20,855 nt of DNA from positions 1 to 20,855 of the forward strand of contig JAUVLN010000009.1 of NCBI GenBank assembly GCA_030600725.1. The letters are read 5' to 3'. The notes beneath the pieces are model-generated. The model ran no database searches and had not been told where the DNA came from. It saw only the letters and a program-made list of their open reading frames with translations. Both the position numbers and the translations under genes were made by a program. This document shows positions 7,193-13,707 of this stretch, one piece after another. The stretch comes from Thermoplasmatota archaeon. Lineage in GTDB: Archaea; Thermoplasmatota; Penumbrarchaeia; Penumbrarchaeales; Penumbrarchaeaceae. Numbering within the stretch: position 1 is the stretch's first letter; every line of letters starts with the position of its first letter.

Positions 7193-7651
7193 ATGCAGTT
7201 CGATGATGTGATCAAGAAAAGGCATTCGGTGAGGTCCTACACCAATTTCCCCCCATCGGGCAGGGATATTGAAAAAGTACTGGAGGTCGCCAACATGGCA
7301 CCTTCGGCCGGAGGCCTCGGGTCCAGAAGCATCATGGTCATCAGGAAGGGGTCCAAGACGGCCGCGCTTGCGGAGGCCGCAGGCGGCCAGAAGTTCGTGG
7401 GAGAGGCGCCCTTCGTGATGATCTTCTGCGCGGACACCGACAGGGTGCGGGCATACGGTGATAGGGGAAAGGACCTATACTGTATCCAGGACACGGCCGC
7501 CGCCGTACAGAACGCGTTGTTGAAGGCGGCCGACATAGGCATCGGTTCCTGCTGGGTCGGGGCCTTTGATCCCGACATGGTCACAGAGATAATAGGGCTT
7601 CCGGAACATCTGATCCCCCAGGCCATTGTCCCTCTCGGCTACGAGGAGTGA
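7193..7651 (+). CDS. Nitroreductase-family FMN protein
   Basis: A 152-aa short-form nitroreductase-fold flavoprotein. The FMN-phosphate motif is seen as KKRHSVRSY at 8-16, followed by the APSAGGLGSR segment at 36-45 and, near residue 120, GIGSCWVGAF, which in this family contacts the isoalloxazine. These enzymes use NAD(P)H to reduce nitro compounds, quinones or other substrates, usually as homodimers; the physiological substrate cannot be told. The C-terminus ends in IPQAIVPLGYEE, the usual closing strand, so it is full length. The GGGTGGTGA before the ATG serves as ribosome site and contains the hutI stop codon; the genes are separated by one base. Confidence 0.88.
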   Translation: MQFDDVIKKRHSVRSYTNFPPSGRDIEKVLEVANMAPSAGGLGSRSIMVIRKGSKTAALAEAAGGQKFVGEAPFVMIFCADTDRVRAYGDRGKDLYCIQDTAAAVQNALLKAADIGIGSCWVGAFDPDMVTEIIGLPEHLIPQAIVPLGYEE

Positions 7652-7655
7652 GAGG

Positions 7656-8042
7656 ATGTGGACCTATGTCATCGCCTTCCTGAAGGATGAGGATATCTCA
7701 CACGCACCGTTCCTGATGGTCAGGTCCAGAAAGAGGGGAGGATGGGAGATGCCTGGAGGTGGAATGGAGGAAGGTGAAACCCCCATTGGATCTGCCGGGA
7801 GGGAGTTCCTCGAGGAGACCGGAAGACGCCTGATCACGGACGGAGATCTATCGGTTCCGTACAAGGGTGGCCGCGTATTCTTCGGGATAACGAACAAGAA
7901 CGCAGTTCAGGACCCGATAGAGCACGAGATCTCCGAGGTCTCATGGTTCAAAAAGCTGCCAGGCGACCTGGCCTACCCGCTGGAGGAGTATGAGCCCTTG
8001 ATCGTGATAGGAAGAAAGTTGATTAAAAAGAGATCAGGATAA
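7656..8042 (+). CDS. Nudix hydrolase
   Basis: A 128-aa Nudix-fold hydrolase. The Nudix box GX5EX7REUXEEXGU is complete as GGMEEGETPIGSAG followed by REFLEETGRRL. The box lies about 35 residues from the N-terminus, preceded by GGWEMPGG. Nudix enzymes cleave nucleoside diphosphates linked to another moiety X; the substrate is not predictable here. The ATG at 7656 is chosen over a TTG at 7626 because it gives the usual N-terminus (MWTYVIAFL), has GAGGAGTGAGAGG immediately upstream and avoids a 26-base overlap with the nitroreductase gene. It is the last gene of the operon that starts with MazG, another nucleotide-cleaning enzyme. Its stop lies 4 bp from the stop of the convergent two-CW gene. 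Confidence 0.9.
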   Translation: MWTYVIAFLKDEDISHAPFLMVRSRKRGGWEMPGGGMEEGETPIGSAGREFLEETGRRLITDGDLSVPYKGGRVFFGITNKNAVQDPIEHEISEVSWFKKLPGDLAYPLEEYEPLIVIGRKLIKKRSG

Positions 8043-8046
8043 TTAT

Positions 8047-8316
8047 TCAGGGTTCGAAATTCTCACCCTCCTCCAGCATGATCACCTTCATGACGCGACA
8101 TTCCAGGCACTCCTTGATCTTATCGGCCCAGTTCGGCTGTAGTTCACCATTGCAGAGGGTGCCGCTGACCCTCCAGCAGTACCTGCCGCCGTTCTCACCC
8201 CTGTTCTTTCCGTTGAACTCGGAGCAGGTGGCCGTGGGGCACTCCCCCATATCCTTGACCTTATCTCCGTCGGGTTGTTTGCCGCACTTGCTTATATCCC
8301 AGCAGTTGAGCGTCAT
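8047..8316 (-). CDS. Stand-alone two-CW domain cysteine-rich protein
   Basis: An 89-aa cytosolic protein with eight cysteines (5, 11, 26, 31, 47, 55, 70, 73). The spacing and the CW pairs (NCWDISKCG at the start, RYCWRVSGTLC in the middle, ECLEC near the end) match the two-CW domain, which is often fused to bacterial and archaeal signalling proteins and probably binds a metal or Fe-S centre. Here it stands alone. AGAGG lies immediately before the ATG and a strong promoter core, identical over 15 bases to that of enolase, lies about 50 bp upstream. The gene converges on the Nudix operon with only 4 bp between stops, so the transcripts probably overlap. Confidence 0.8.
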   Translation of the reverse strand: MTLNCWDISKCGKQPDGDKVKDMGECPTATCSEFNGKNRGENGGRYCWRVSGTLCNGELQPNWADKIKECLECRVMKVIMLEEGENFEP

Positions 8317-8365
8317 CCTCTGAGCCTCGCCAGTTCGTTCTCCAGCAGTCAGATTTGTATACTTT

Positions 8366-8380
8366 GATAAAAAGGCTTTC
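8366..8380 (-). promoter_or_regulatory. BRE/TATA promoter core of the two-CW gene
   Basis: The minus strand reads GAAAGCCTTTTTATC, identical to the enolase promoter core. Transcription start would be near 8340, giving a leader of about 25 bases that includes the AGAGG ribosome site. Confidence 0.6.
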
Positions 8381-8388
8381 CCCTAAAT

Positions 8389-8440
8389 GGGTATATATCC
8401 CGGATAAATGGTGGGAAGATAGGCCTGTAGCTCAATGGAC
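8389..8440 (+). pseudogene. Possible tRNA gene 5' fragment with its TATA box
   Basis: From 8421 the plus strand reads like the 5' part of an archaeal tRNA: a 7-base acceptor arm (AGGCCTG), TA at tRNA positions 8-9, and GCTCAATGGA, the D-stem 5' strand and D-loop start. A TATATAT box centred near 8394 lies about 27 bp before it, the normal spacing for tRNA genes. After 8439 the similarity ends: there is no GAGC partner strand, anticodon arm, T-arm or matching 3' acceptor. The last three codons and the stop of the FtsZ-like gene overlap the fragment on the other strand. It may be a tRNA remnant left by recombination, or chance. Confidence 0.35.
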
Positions 8441-9481
8441 CATGGGTATCTCCCAACGGTCTGGTGCAGGCGGCTGTGGATGTCTGTGTATGGCGGACGA
8501 TGAGCTCCTCTTCAATGAATCCAGATCGACCTTCCCGTCGTCCATTCCCGTGATAATGCCTATGAGGTCCACATCGTCCTTCCTATCGGGGTCCTCGATG
8601 TTGCCTACGAACACCGTTCGCTTTCCCTTTCCCAGGTTCTCCATCACGGCGTCCACGAAGGGGTCCGCATTGCTGATGGGTATGCCCGACGGCGTTACGA
8701 TATTGAGGATCACACCCTTGCCGGTCCTCGGATCCCTGCTGTTCAGACCACAGGTAACGAACTCCCTGGCGGCCTCCAGCTCCGTACCGAATGTGCCCCC
8801 TCCAAGGAAGATGGAGCCCTCGTTCCCCTGCTTGAACACAGTCCTTAGGTCCGATATCGTAAGCCCCCTCCTGGCAGGTCCGTAGATGACCTCCACGAAT
8901 GTGGTGACGATGGCCGATGTCAGGCCGTTCAGCTTTGATAGGGTTGTGGAGAAGGGTTCCTTCCCGTTCATCTCGAGGAACCGCTCCTGGTCTATCGCAA
9001 GCACGTTGAAGCCCCTCCTCACCATACTGTTCCTGGCGTGATTGGCCACGGTCCTTGGAAGCGATTCAAGGGTTCCCGAAGGAATATGTATCAGATTCAT
9101 GACGAACGCCCCCTGGGATTCCGCCGTTGATGCGATGACGGGCATTGCGCCCGAACCGGTCCCTTTTCCAAGCGTTCCCACTATTATGATCAGGTTGTAC
9201 CCGTTGAAATAGGGCTCGAAATCCCTCTTGGCGTCCTCCGCCGCCCTCTCCCCCAGATCCGAATATCCCATGGCCCCCTTTCCACCAAGCAGACGTTTCC
9301 CTATCAGGAATTTGACGCTTGCCCTGGTGGAGAGGACCGATGTTTCATCGGTGCCCACGTACATCGTATCGATGACCTTCGATCCGGCATCGTGTATCTG
9401 ATCGATTATGTGACCGGCGCCCTTGCCTACTCCTACGACAAGGGCCCTGTCGGATCTGAAGGGGCCTGCAGGGAGTGCCAT
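8432..9481 (-). CDS. Divergent FtsZ/tubulin-superfamily GTPase
   Basis: A 349-aa protein with the FtsZ fold signature: VVGVGKGAG near 15-23 (loop T1), YVGTDETSVL at 41-50, IGKRLLGGKGAMG at 60-72, the T4 phosphate loop LGKGTGSGAMPVIA at 104-117 and SDLRTVFKQG at 210-219 (T7 loop/helix H8). FtsZ proteins polymerise with GTP and the T7 loop NxDxxD completes the site of the neighbouring subunit. Here the loop reads GLTISD, keeping only the last Asp (Asp211). The T4 loop has Lys where FtsZ has Gly. A Ser/Pro-rich linker (324-340) ends in a short peptide, DRWEIPMVH, that could be a binding tail. It is therefore not a standard FtsZ. GGGGGGA precedes the ATG; the 62-aa gene lies 16 bp upstream. Confidence 0.85.
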   Translation of the reverse strand: MALPAGPFRSDRALVVGVGKGAGHIIDQIHDAGSKVIDTMYVGTDETSVLSTRASVKFLIGKRLLGGKGAMGYSDLGERAAEDAKRDFEPYFNGYNLIIIVGTLGKGTGSGAMPVIASTAESQGAFVMNLIHIPSGTLESLPRTVANHARNSMVRRGFNVLAIDQERFLEMNGKEPFSTTLSKLNGLTSAIVTTFVEVIYGPARRGLTISDLRTVFKQGNEGSIFLGGGTFGTELEAAREFVTCGLNSRDPRTGKGVILNIVTPSGIPISNADPFVDAVMENLGKGKRTVFVGNIEDPDRKDDVDLIGIITGMDDGKVDLDSLKRSSSSAIHRHPQPPAPDRWEIPMVH

Positions 9482-9497
9482 TCGACGGTCCCCCCGA

Positions 9498-9686
9498 TCA
9501 TCTTCGATAGACCATGTGCTCTATGCCGGAGTACCTATCCTCTATGACATACAGAGCCTGGGTGTACATCGCCATAGCCCGGATGTACTCAGGCGTGTTC
9601 TCGGTGTTCCGGCAGTAGGTGTTCAGCTGCTCCAGATAGAGCATGTCGTTATCAAGCTTATCCTGTTTTTTTCCAACTGGTTCCAT
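9498..9686 (-). CDS. Unrecognised 62-aa protein upstream of the FtsZ-like GTPase
   Basis: I do not recognise this protein. It is soluble, mixed-charge and probably alpha-helical (segments near residues 10-25 and 31-52, with aromatic and Leu/Met positions spaced as in a helical hairpin), with no signal or membrane segment. The ATG at 9686 has AAAGGGGGA eight bases upstream; a TTG at 9740 would add 18 residues but lacks a ribosome site. A TTTATTG TATA-like stretch near 9736-9745 could give it its own promoter. Only 16 bp separate it from the FtsZ-like gene, so the two are almost certainly co-transcribed and the product may be a partner or regulator of the GTPase. Confidence 0.65.
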   Translation of the reverse strand: MEPVGKKQDKLDNDMLYLEQLNTYCRNTENTPEYIRAMAMYTQALYVIEDRYSGIEHMVYRR

Positions 9687-9794
9687 ATGTGTTTCCCCCT
9701 TTGTTTCCCGGAAAGTTCCAAAGACCGACGCCTGTTTCAATAAACGGTCCCCACTTCACTGGACTGGCATCCCAACCATCCATCGATGTGATCA

Positions 9795-10193
9795 TCACCT
9801 CTCCACGGTGGAGCGCAGCTCCACCTCGCCCTTGGCGGCCTTCAGGTGCTCCTTAAGCCTCTCCTGGTCCCTCCTTCTCCGATCCATGAGGTCGTCCTCC
9901 ATCCCCTGGACCCCCCTGTCCACCGACCTCTCAAGGATGTCCTCCACGGACGTCCCCTGCCCGTACATTCGGAAGAGGTCCGATGCGCGGTTGAGGGTGT
10001 TGGCGGATATGCGGAGGGTCATCTTGTTCTCCCCCTGCACCGCCACGGAAGTGCCCAGAAGCTCAAGGGCTTTTTGTATTACATCTGTCTTAGATAGGTC
10101 AAGATCATCCTTGAACCGATCCATGATGTCCACGTGCTTTTGGGACATCCGGGCGGATATCGTCACGACCTTTTCAGACATTGTCATTCCCAT
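9795..10193 (-). CDS. Ribbon-helix-helix DNA-binding protein with a second RHH-like segment
   Basis: A 132-aa protein. Residues about 7-46 (KVVTISARMSQKHVDIMDRF followed by SKTDVIQKALELL) form a ribbon-helix-helix domain: a beta strand then two helices ending in the usual ALELL. Residues about 56-97 (KMTLRISANTLNRASDLF then GTSVEDILERSVDRG) look like a second, diverged copy. The C-terminal 30 residues are highly charged and helical. RHH proteins bind short palindromes as dimers and often repress their own gene; in ParMRC-type partition systems the RHH protein is the adaptor between centromere and filament. Candidate palindromes lie just upstream. The start could be the ATG at 10193, 10187 or 10181. 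It is 108 bp upstream of the 62-aa and FtsZ-like genes. Confidence 0.8.
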   Translation of the reverse strand: MGMTMSEKVVTISARMSQKHVDIMDRFKDDLDLSKTDVIQKALELLGTSVAVQGENKMTLRISANTLNRASDLFRMYGQGTSVEDILERSVDRGVQGMEDDLMDRRRRDQERLKEHLKAAKGEVELRSTVER

Positions 10194-10213
10194 CCTTTTG
10201 ATCTCCGAGCAGG

Positions 10214-10231
10214 AACCCTGGAATGAGGGTT
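10214..10231. promoter_or_regulatory. Palindrome in the RHH gene leader
   Basis: AACCCT at 10214-10219 and AGGGTT at 10226-10231 are exact reverse complements with a 6-base spacer, 21-38 bp before the RHH gene. A weak TATA-like AGATATAA abuts it on the minus strand. It is a candidate operator for the RHH protein. Confidence 0.4.
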
Positions 10232-10249
10232 ATATCTCTTCGGAAATCC

Positions 10250-10267
10250 GTAATACTTTTGTATTAC
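10250..10267. promoter_or_regulatory. 18-bp palindrome upstream of the RHH gene
   Basis: GTAATAC at 10250-10256 and GTATTAC at 10261-10267 are perfect inverted arms around TTTT. If the RHH gene is read from the TATA box at 10285-10294, the palindrome covers the transcription start, the classic position for a repressor. Its size fits an RHH dimer-of-dimers site. Confidence 0.5.
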
Positions 10268-10284
10268 CCTCCCATCTACTTGAT

Positions 10285-10294
10285 TTTATATAAA
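10285..10294. promoter_or_regulatory. Strong symmetric TATA box between divergent genes
   Basis: TTTATATAAA is a near-ideal archaeal TATA box and is self-complementary, so it could serve either strand: minus toward the RHH gene (start near 10260) or plus toward the FG-GAP gene (start near 10316, a leader of about 110 bases). Confidence 0.5.
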
Positions 10295-10363
10295 GGTTGG
10301 GTTAAAAAAACTAAGGTCAAATGATTTTGGACAATTACATTCGAAATTCCGAAGGTGGATTGG

Positions 10364-10372
10364 TTTTAATAA
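10364..10372 (+). promoter_or_regulatory. TATA-like box of the FG-GAP gene
   Basis: TTTTAATAA lies about 57-65 bp before the ATG at 10429. Transcription start would be near 10395, giving a short leader that contains GGAGG at 10419-10422 and the base before it. Confidence 0.35.
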
Positions 10373-10428
10373 GAGATAAGATATGATTGAATATACAAAT
10401 ATCATTGTATAACAAATGGAGGCAGTAT

Positions 10429-13400
10429 ATGACTGCATGGAGAGGTAGGTTCATCTTTGTCTTATTAATCGCACCATCACTACTATTGTTACCACCTGAC
10501 TGCACCGGGATAGAAAGGACATATATGGACGACCCTACAGTTTCTTGTATTGCTTTCACAGGAGTAAAAGATGATAATTCCGGTTACTGCGTCTCATCTG
10601 CAGGTGATGTCAATGGAGATGGACTCGATGATATTCTTATTGGGGCAGAGAGGGCAATCCATAACGGAAATAAGGTTGGGAAAGTATATTTGATGTTTGG
10701 TGAAAGGACATTTGGTTACACGAATTATAGCCTCTCTAATGCTGATGTAACCTTTATTGGAGAAGGTAAATATGATTATGCAGGACGTTCCGTCTCATCT
10801 GCAGGCGATATCAACGGAGATGGATTCGATGATATTCTAATAGGAGCACATGGTAATGATGATGGCGGATCTGGCTCCGGTCAGGTTTACATTATTTTCG
10901 GTAAAAAAAACGGTTGGGACAAAGAAATACAACTATCGAATGCTGACGCATCTTATATTGGTGAAAGTCCTGATGGCAATTTTGGATGGTCTGTTTCAAG
11001 TGCAGGAGATGTAAACGATGACGGACTTGATGATATCATTATTGGGGCAGCGTGGAATGATGATAGGGGAGAAGATGCAGGTAAGATTTATCTTATTTTC
11101 GGACGTGATTTGGGATGGGAGATGGACATGTCTCCTTCAAGTGTGAACGCAACATTTTTTGGTGAATATACTGACGATAGGTTAGGTTATCATGTAAATC
11201 AAGCCGGAGATGTCAACGGCGATTGTATTGATGATATAATTGTCGGAGCCGTTTTTAATCAAGATGCCGGAGAGAGGGCGGGTAAAGTGTATCTGATTTT
11301 CGGGAAAAAAAATGGTTGGAATTTAAATGTGAATATTTCTACTGTAAATGCCTCTTTTCATGGTGAAGGTTCAAATGATTACCTAGGTGCTTCATTATCC
11401 GATGCTGGAGATATCAACGGTGATGGGTACGACGATATTATCATCGGTGCGCACGGAAGAGAATATAATGGTTATAATTCAGGTAAGACTTACATTATCT
11501 TCGGTAAGGAGGACGGTTGGTCAACCGATGTCAACATCTCATCAGCAGATGCATCGTTCATTGGGGAAGATGAAATGGATTATTCAGGGGTATCGGTGTC
11601 ATCTGCTGGTGATGTGAATGACGATGGATATGACGATATCATAATTGGTGCATATCAAAATCATATTCATACTGATAAAAGAGGTAAAGCATACCTCATC
11701 CTCGGGAAACCATCAGGATGGGATCATAATGTAAACCTTTCATTATCGGATGTTGGTTATGAAGGAGAAGTTTACTACGATCACTTTGGATGGTCCGTGT
11801 CAAATGCTGGTGATGTCAATGGAGATGATTTCGATGACATCATAATAGGTGCCAGTGGAAATGATGATGGGGGCTTTGGAGCTGGAAAATCATATCTTAT
11901 ATTCTACATGAAAAATGAAATGCCAAACCTCACAACAAATGACCAATTATTTGCCGAAGAGGATGAGCTTTATTCTGTGAAATATGATGCGACAGACGAT
12001 GAAAACACACCAGAGGAACTTAAATGGGAGATGATAACGAACGCGACCTGGCTGAATTTCAACAGGACGACTCGTACATTGAGCGGAACACCGGACAATG
12101 GAGACATCGGATCATACTGGGTGAACATTACCGTGACAGACCTGAGAAATGGGTTCGATTGGACCAATTTCACACTGGAGGTATTGTACAAGAACAATCC
12201 TCCCGAGATAGTCACAGATGACATCGAGTACATACTTGAGGACAGCTTCTATTCAAATAAATATCAAGCAATAGATATAAATCCTCAAAATCAGTATTTT
12301 ACCTGGAACCTGACAACAGATGCACAATGGTTATCTTTCGACAATGTCACCTGGTACCTGAACGGAACACCACGAAACGAGGATGTAGGCACCTGTTGGG
12401 TAAATCTAACTGTCATGGATGACAGAGGTGACATCGATTGGACCAACTTCTCAATAGTTGTGGAAAATACTAATGATGCACCAGAGATCCAGACAATAGA
12501 CAACACTACTGCTTATGAGGATGCTTTGTACAGTGTTAAATACGATGCTATCGACATTGACCCAACACAGGACACATTAATCTGGGAATTCTCTACAAAT
12601 GCTGACTGGCTTGAATTCGATAAGGAAACCGGATATCTGAACGGGACACCTGGCAATGGTGATGTCGGGTTCTATTGGGTTGATATATCTGTCTCAGATG
12701 GGAACGGTGGATCGGATCATACCAATTTCACATTGTTAGTGGTAAACGTCAACGACCCGCCGTTGATACAGAATGAAGATAAAACGATCGCAATTGAAGA
12801 TGAAGAATATTTCAACCGATACACCGCGATCGATCACGATCCCACCATGGACGAAATCAACTGGACATTCTCATCAAATGCCGATTGGCTCGATTTCAAT
12901 GAGATCACGCATAATTTAACTGGGATTTCAACAAACGATGATGTTGGTCTCTTCTGGGTGAATATCACGGTAAGTGACGACCTTGGAGAGATGAGTTTTC
13001 GTAATTTCACACTCGAGGTCCAGAACACCAACGATCCACCTGAAATCACATATGAAGAGATGAAGAATGCTGTTGAGGATAAGTCATTTAATCTCCAATA
13101 TTCGGTTATAGATATCGATCCCACAGGAGATGTTCTCACATCTGTTTTCAAGTCAAATGCGGGTTGGTTGTCGTTCAATGAAACATCCTGGACCATATCG
13201 GGAGTTCCCGGGAACGGAGACGCTGGAACATACTGGGTGAACCTGACCGTGATGGATGACAAGGGTGGGATCTCTTATTCGAACATTACAATAACAGTTA
13301 TAGGTGTCAACACCGCACCTGAATGGGGGACGTTCGAGACCTCATACGAGGGGAAGAAAGGAGAACCGATATCCATCCAGGTCGTTGCCACAGACCATGA

Positions 13401-13707
13401 CATCGAGGATGAGATCATCTACTCCCTGAACGAGGCTTCCAACGGAATTTATATAGATCACGAAACGGGTTTTATTATTTGGGAGGACCCGGTCAAAGGA
13501 ACCCACATACTCAACGTGTCAGCAACAGACGGCAATGTGACAATCTTCACATCGATTACATTGAAAATTACTGACGATCCGGATAATGGAAAGATCACTC
13601 TATCAATAATCTTGATGGCAATATCGGTAATATGCATAGTAGTCCTGCTATTGATGGCATTCCTGTATACCAGAAAGAAAGACTTAGAACATGTTCCGGA
13701 GGAATGA
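10429..13707 (+). CDS. Secreted, membrane-anchored FG-GAP propeller / Ig-like repeat protein
   Basis: A 1092-aa surface protein. The ATG at 10429 is chosen because GGAGG lies six bases upstream and a signal peptide starts right there (MTAWRGR, then the hydrophobic FIFVLLIAPSLLLLPPD); a TTG at 10387 would mask it. About residues 40-494 carry seven FG-GAP units, each with a Ca2+ loop of the form DxNxDGxDD followed by IIIGA and YLIFG, enough for one integrin-alpha-like seven-bladed propeller. Then come five Ig/cadherin-like domains (He_PIG type; repeated LxGTPxNxDVGxYWVNITV), one more diverged copy, a transmembrane helix near 1054-1078 and a short basic tail. A role in adhesion or ligand binding outside the cell is inferred. 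Many N-glycosylation sequons (NxS/T) are visible. It is AT-richer than its neighbours. Confidence 0.9.
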   Translation: MTAWRGRFIFVLLIAPSLLLLPPDCTGIERTYMDDPTVSCIAFTGVKDDNSGYCVSSAGDVNGDGLDDILIGAERAIHNGNKVGKVYLMFGERTFGYTNYSLSNADVTFIGEGKYDYAGRSVSSAGDINGDGFDDILIGAHGNDDGGSGSGQVYIIFGKKNGWDKEIQLSNADASYIGESPDGNFGWSVSSAGDVNDDGLDDIIIGAAWNDDRGEDAGKIYLIFGRDLGWEMDMSPSSVNATFFGEYTDDRLGYHVNQAGDVNGDCIDDIIVGAVFNQDAGERAGKVYLIFGKKNGWNLNVNISTVNASFHGEGSNDYLGASLSDAGDINGDGYDDIIIGAHGREYNGYNSGKTYIIFGKEDGWSTDVNISSADASFIGEDEMDYSGVSVSSAGDVNDDGYDDIIIGAYQNHIHTDKRGKAYLILGKPSGWDHNVNLSLSDVGYEGEVYYDHFGWSVSNAGDVNGDDFDDIIIGASGNDDGGFGAGKSYLIFYMKNEMPNLTTNDQLFAEEDELYSVKYDATDDENTPEELKWEMITNATWLNFNRTTRTLSGTPDNGDIGSYWVNITVTDLRNGFDWTNFTLEVLYKNNPPEIVTDDIEYILEDSFYSNKYQAIDINPQNQYFTWNLTTDAQWLSFDNVTWYLNGTPRNEDVGTCWVNLTVMDDRGDIDWTNFSIVVENTNDAPEIQTIDNTTAYEDALYSVKYDAIDIDPTQDTLIWEFSTNADWLEFDKETGYLNGTPGNGDVGFYWVDISVSDGNGGSDHTNFTLLVVNVNDPPLIQNEDKTIAIEDEEYFNRYTAIDHDPTMDEINWTFSSNADWLDFNEITHNLTGISTNDDVGLFWVNITVSDDLGEMSFRNFTLEVQNTNDPPEITYEEMKNAVEDKSFNLQYSVIDIDPTGDVLTSVFKSNAGWLSFNETSWTISGVPGNGDAGTYWVNLTVMDDKGGISYSNITITVIGVNTAPEWGTFETSYEGKKGEPISIQVVATDHDIEDEIIYSLNEASNGIYIDHETGFIIWEDPVKGTHILNVSATDGNVTIFTSITLKITDDPDNGKITLSIILMAISVICIVVLLLMAFLYTRKKDLEHVPEE
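10546..11910 (+). repeat. Seven FG-GAP repeats of about 67 codons
   Basis: The Ca2+-loop codons recur about every 200 bp, from the first at 10605 to the seventh at 11812. Variants include DVNGDCIDD in the fourth copy and DVNGDDFDD in the seventh, where the usual Gly is replaced. The DNA copies are diverged at third positions, so the repeats are old. Confidence 0.85.
11926..13580 (+). repeat. Six tandem Ig/cadherin-like domains
   Basis: Units of about 90-95 codons carry EDxxYSxKYxAxDxDP at the start, xxNAxWLxFNxxTxxLxG in the middle and GxYWVNITVxDxxG at the end, linked by NxNDPPEI. Five copies are clear; the sixth (about 13321-13580) keeps only the cadherin-like core. This is the ectodomain stalk between propeller and membrane. 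Confidence 0.8.

Noticed and set aside
8043..8066. GGTTCGAA-like T-arm of a tRNA
   Set aside because: The flanking five-base arms do not pair and the bases encode the end of the two-CW protein.
8421..8500. Functional tRNA gene
   Set aside because: D-stem partner, anticodon arm, T-arm and 3' acceptor strand are missing; kept only as a possible fragment.
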